From an uncultured Acidobacteriota bacterium (lineage in GTDB: Bacteria; Acidobacteriota; Terriglobia; UBA7540): a stretch of 14,734 nucleotides of DNA. Below, one piece after another: positions 14,643-14,734 of the stretch. Location of the stretch: assembly GCA_937900045.1 (NCBI GenBank), contig CALCEB010000197.1:1-14734 (forward strand), given 5' to 3'. The translations under genes and the position numbers were made by a program. The notes beneath the pieces were generated by a model that saw only the letters and a program-made list of their open reading frames with translations, made no database searches and was not told the DNA's origin. Position 1 is the first letter of the stretch, and each line of letters starts with the position of its first letter.

Positions 14643-14734
14643 ATGATGGTAAAACGAGCTTTTAGGTCTCTTAATTTTGTCATTTTCTTGCTGACGGCTT
14701 CGCTTGCCTGGGCGCAAGGCTCCTACAAGGTCGC
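14643..14734 (+). CDS. Partial gene, 5' end of a secreted protein
   Basis: Only about 30 codons fall inside the window. They encode a classic signal peptide: MMVKRAFRS, then the hydrophobic LNFVIFLLTASLAWA, then QGSYKV, so the cut is expected after AWA. Either of two adjacent ATGs (14643, 14646) could be the start; AAGAGGA lies about 11 bases upstream. It follows the terminator of the preceding gene and thus probably has its own promoter. Nothing of the mature protein can be identified. Confidence 0.6.
   Translation, partial: MMVKRAFRSLNFVIFLLTASLAWAQGSYKV

Noticed and set aside
1..14734. CRISPR arrays, tRNA/rRNA genes and insertion sequences
   Set aside because: No regularly spaced direct repeats, no tRNA T-loop or rRNA motifs and no transposase-like frame were found when reading either strand.

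Overview
The window most likely comes from an Acidobacteriota-type soil bacterium, probably an uncultured lineage. This is inferred from moderately high GC, the dispersed inverted repeat at 349-428 (a TGTCATCCTGAGCGAAG-type intergenic repeat I associate with that phylum), secreted DUF1326 and TPR proteins, and a Gld-like ABC export cluster in a non-Bacteroidetes sequence style. No rRNA, tRNA, CRISPR, transposase or phage gene is visible.

Layout. Positions 1-547 hold no gene, only GC-rich palindromic repeat debris and one clear 27-bp inverted repeat. Positions 548-4725 (+ strand) form a glycerate-centred metabolic cluster. It contains a D-2-hydroxyacid dehydrogenase (glyoxylate/hydroxypyruvate reductase type), a MOFRL-family glycerate 2-kinase, and a beta-hydroxyacid dehydrogenase of the tartronate-semialdehyde reductase type. 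It ends with a small P-loop NTPase (MobB/BioD-like) carrying a cysteine cluster, which starts at a TTG one base after the preceding stop. A perfect 26-bp hairpin separates the kinase from the third gene. Two routes therefore converge on D-glycerate, which the kinase would send to 2-phosphoglycerate.

Positions 4841-9386 (- strand) are a tight four-gene operon read right to left: ABC ATPase, ABC-2 permease, GldG-like auxiliary membrane protein and a DUF4340 protein. This is the gene order of the gliding-type (GldA/F/G) ABC systems, here probably an envelope export or remodelling machine of unknown substrate.

Positions 9387-10088 hold no convincing gene. They contain a good leftward rho-independent terminator (9451-9475) and several hairpin-rich segments that may be the 3' UTR of the TPR gene, an unrecognised structured RNA, or a dispersed repeat.

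Positions 10089-13576 (- strand) form a second, envelope-directed operon: a Tat-exported sulfite-oxidase-fold molybdopterin oxidoreductase, a secreted Cys-rich DUF1326 protein and a secreted TPR protein whose GTG start overlaps the DUF1326 stop region. Divergently at 13879-14544 lies a second secreted DUF1326 protein that lacks the cysteine core. A rho-independent terminator follows it, then the 5' end of another secreted protein cut by the window edge. The promoter candidate for the molybdoenzyme has its -10 box only 6 bases before the ATG, suggesting a leaderless mRNA.

The most unusual items are the Cys-bearing P-loop protein in the glycerate cluster, the molybdoenzyme/DUF1326/TPR operon with its divergent second DUF1326 gene, the 26-bp perfect hairpin, and the structured gene-free stretch around 9790-10030.
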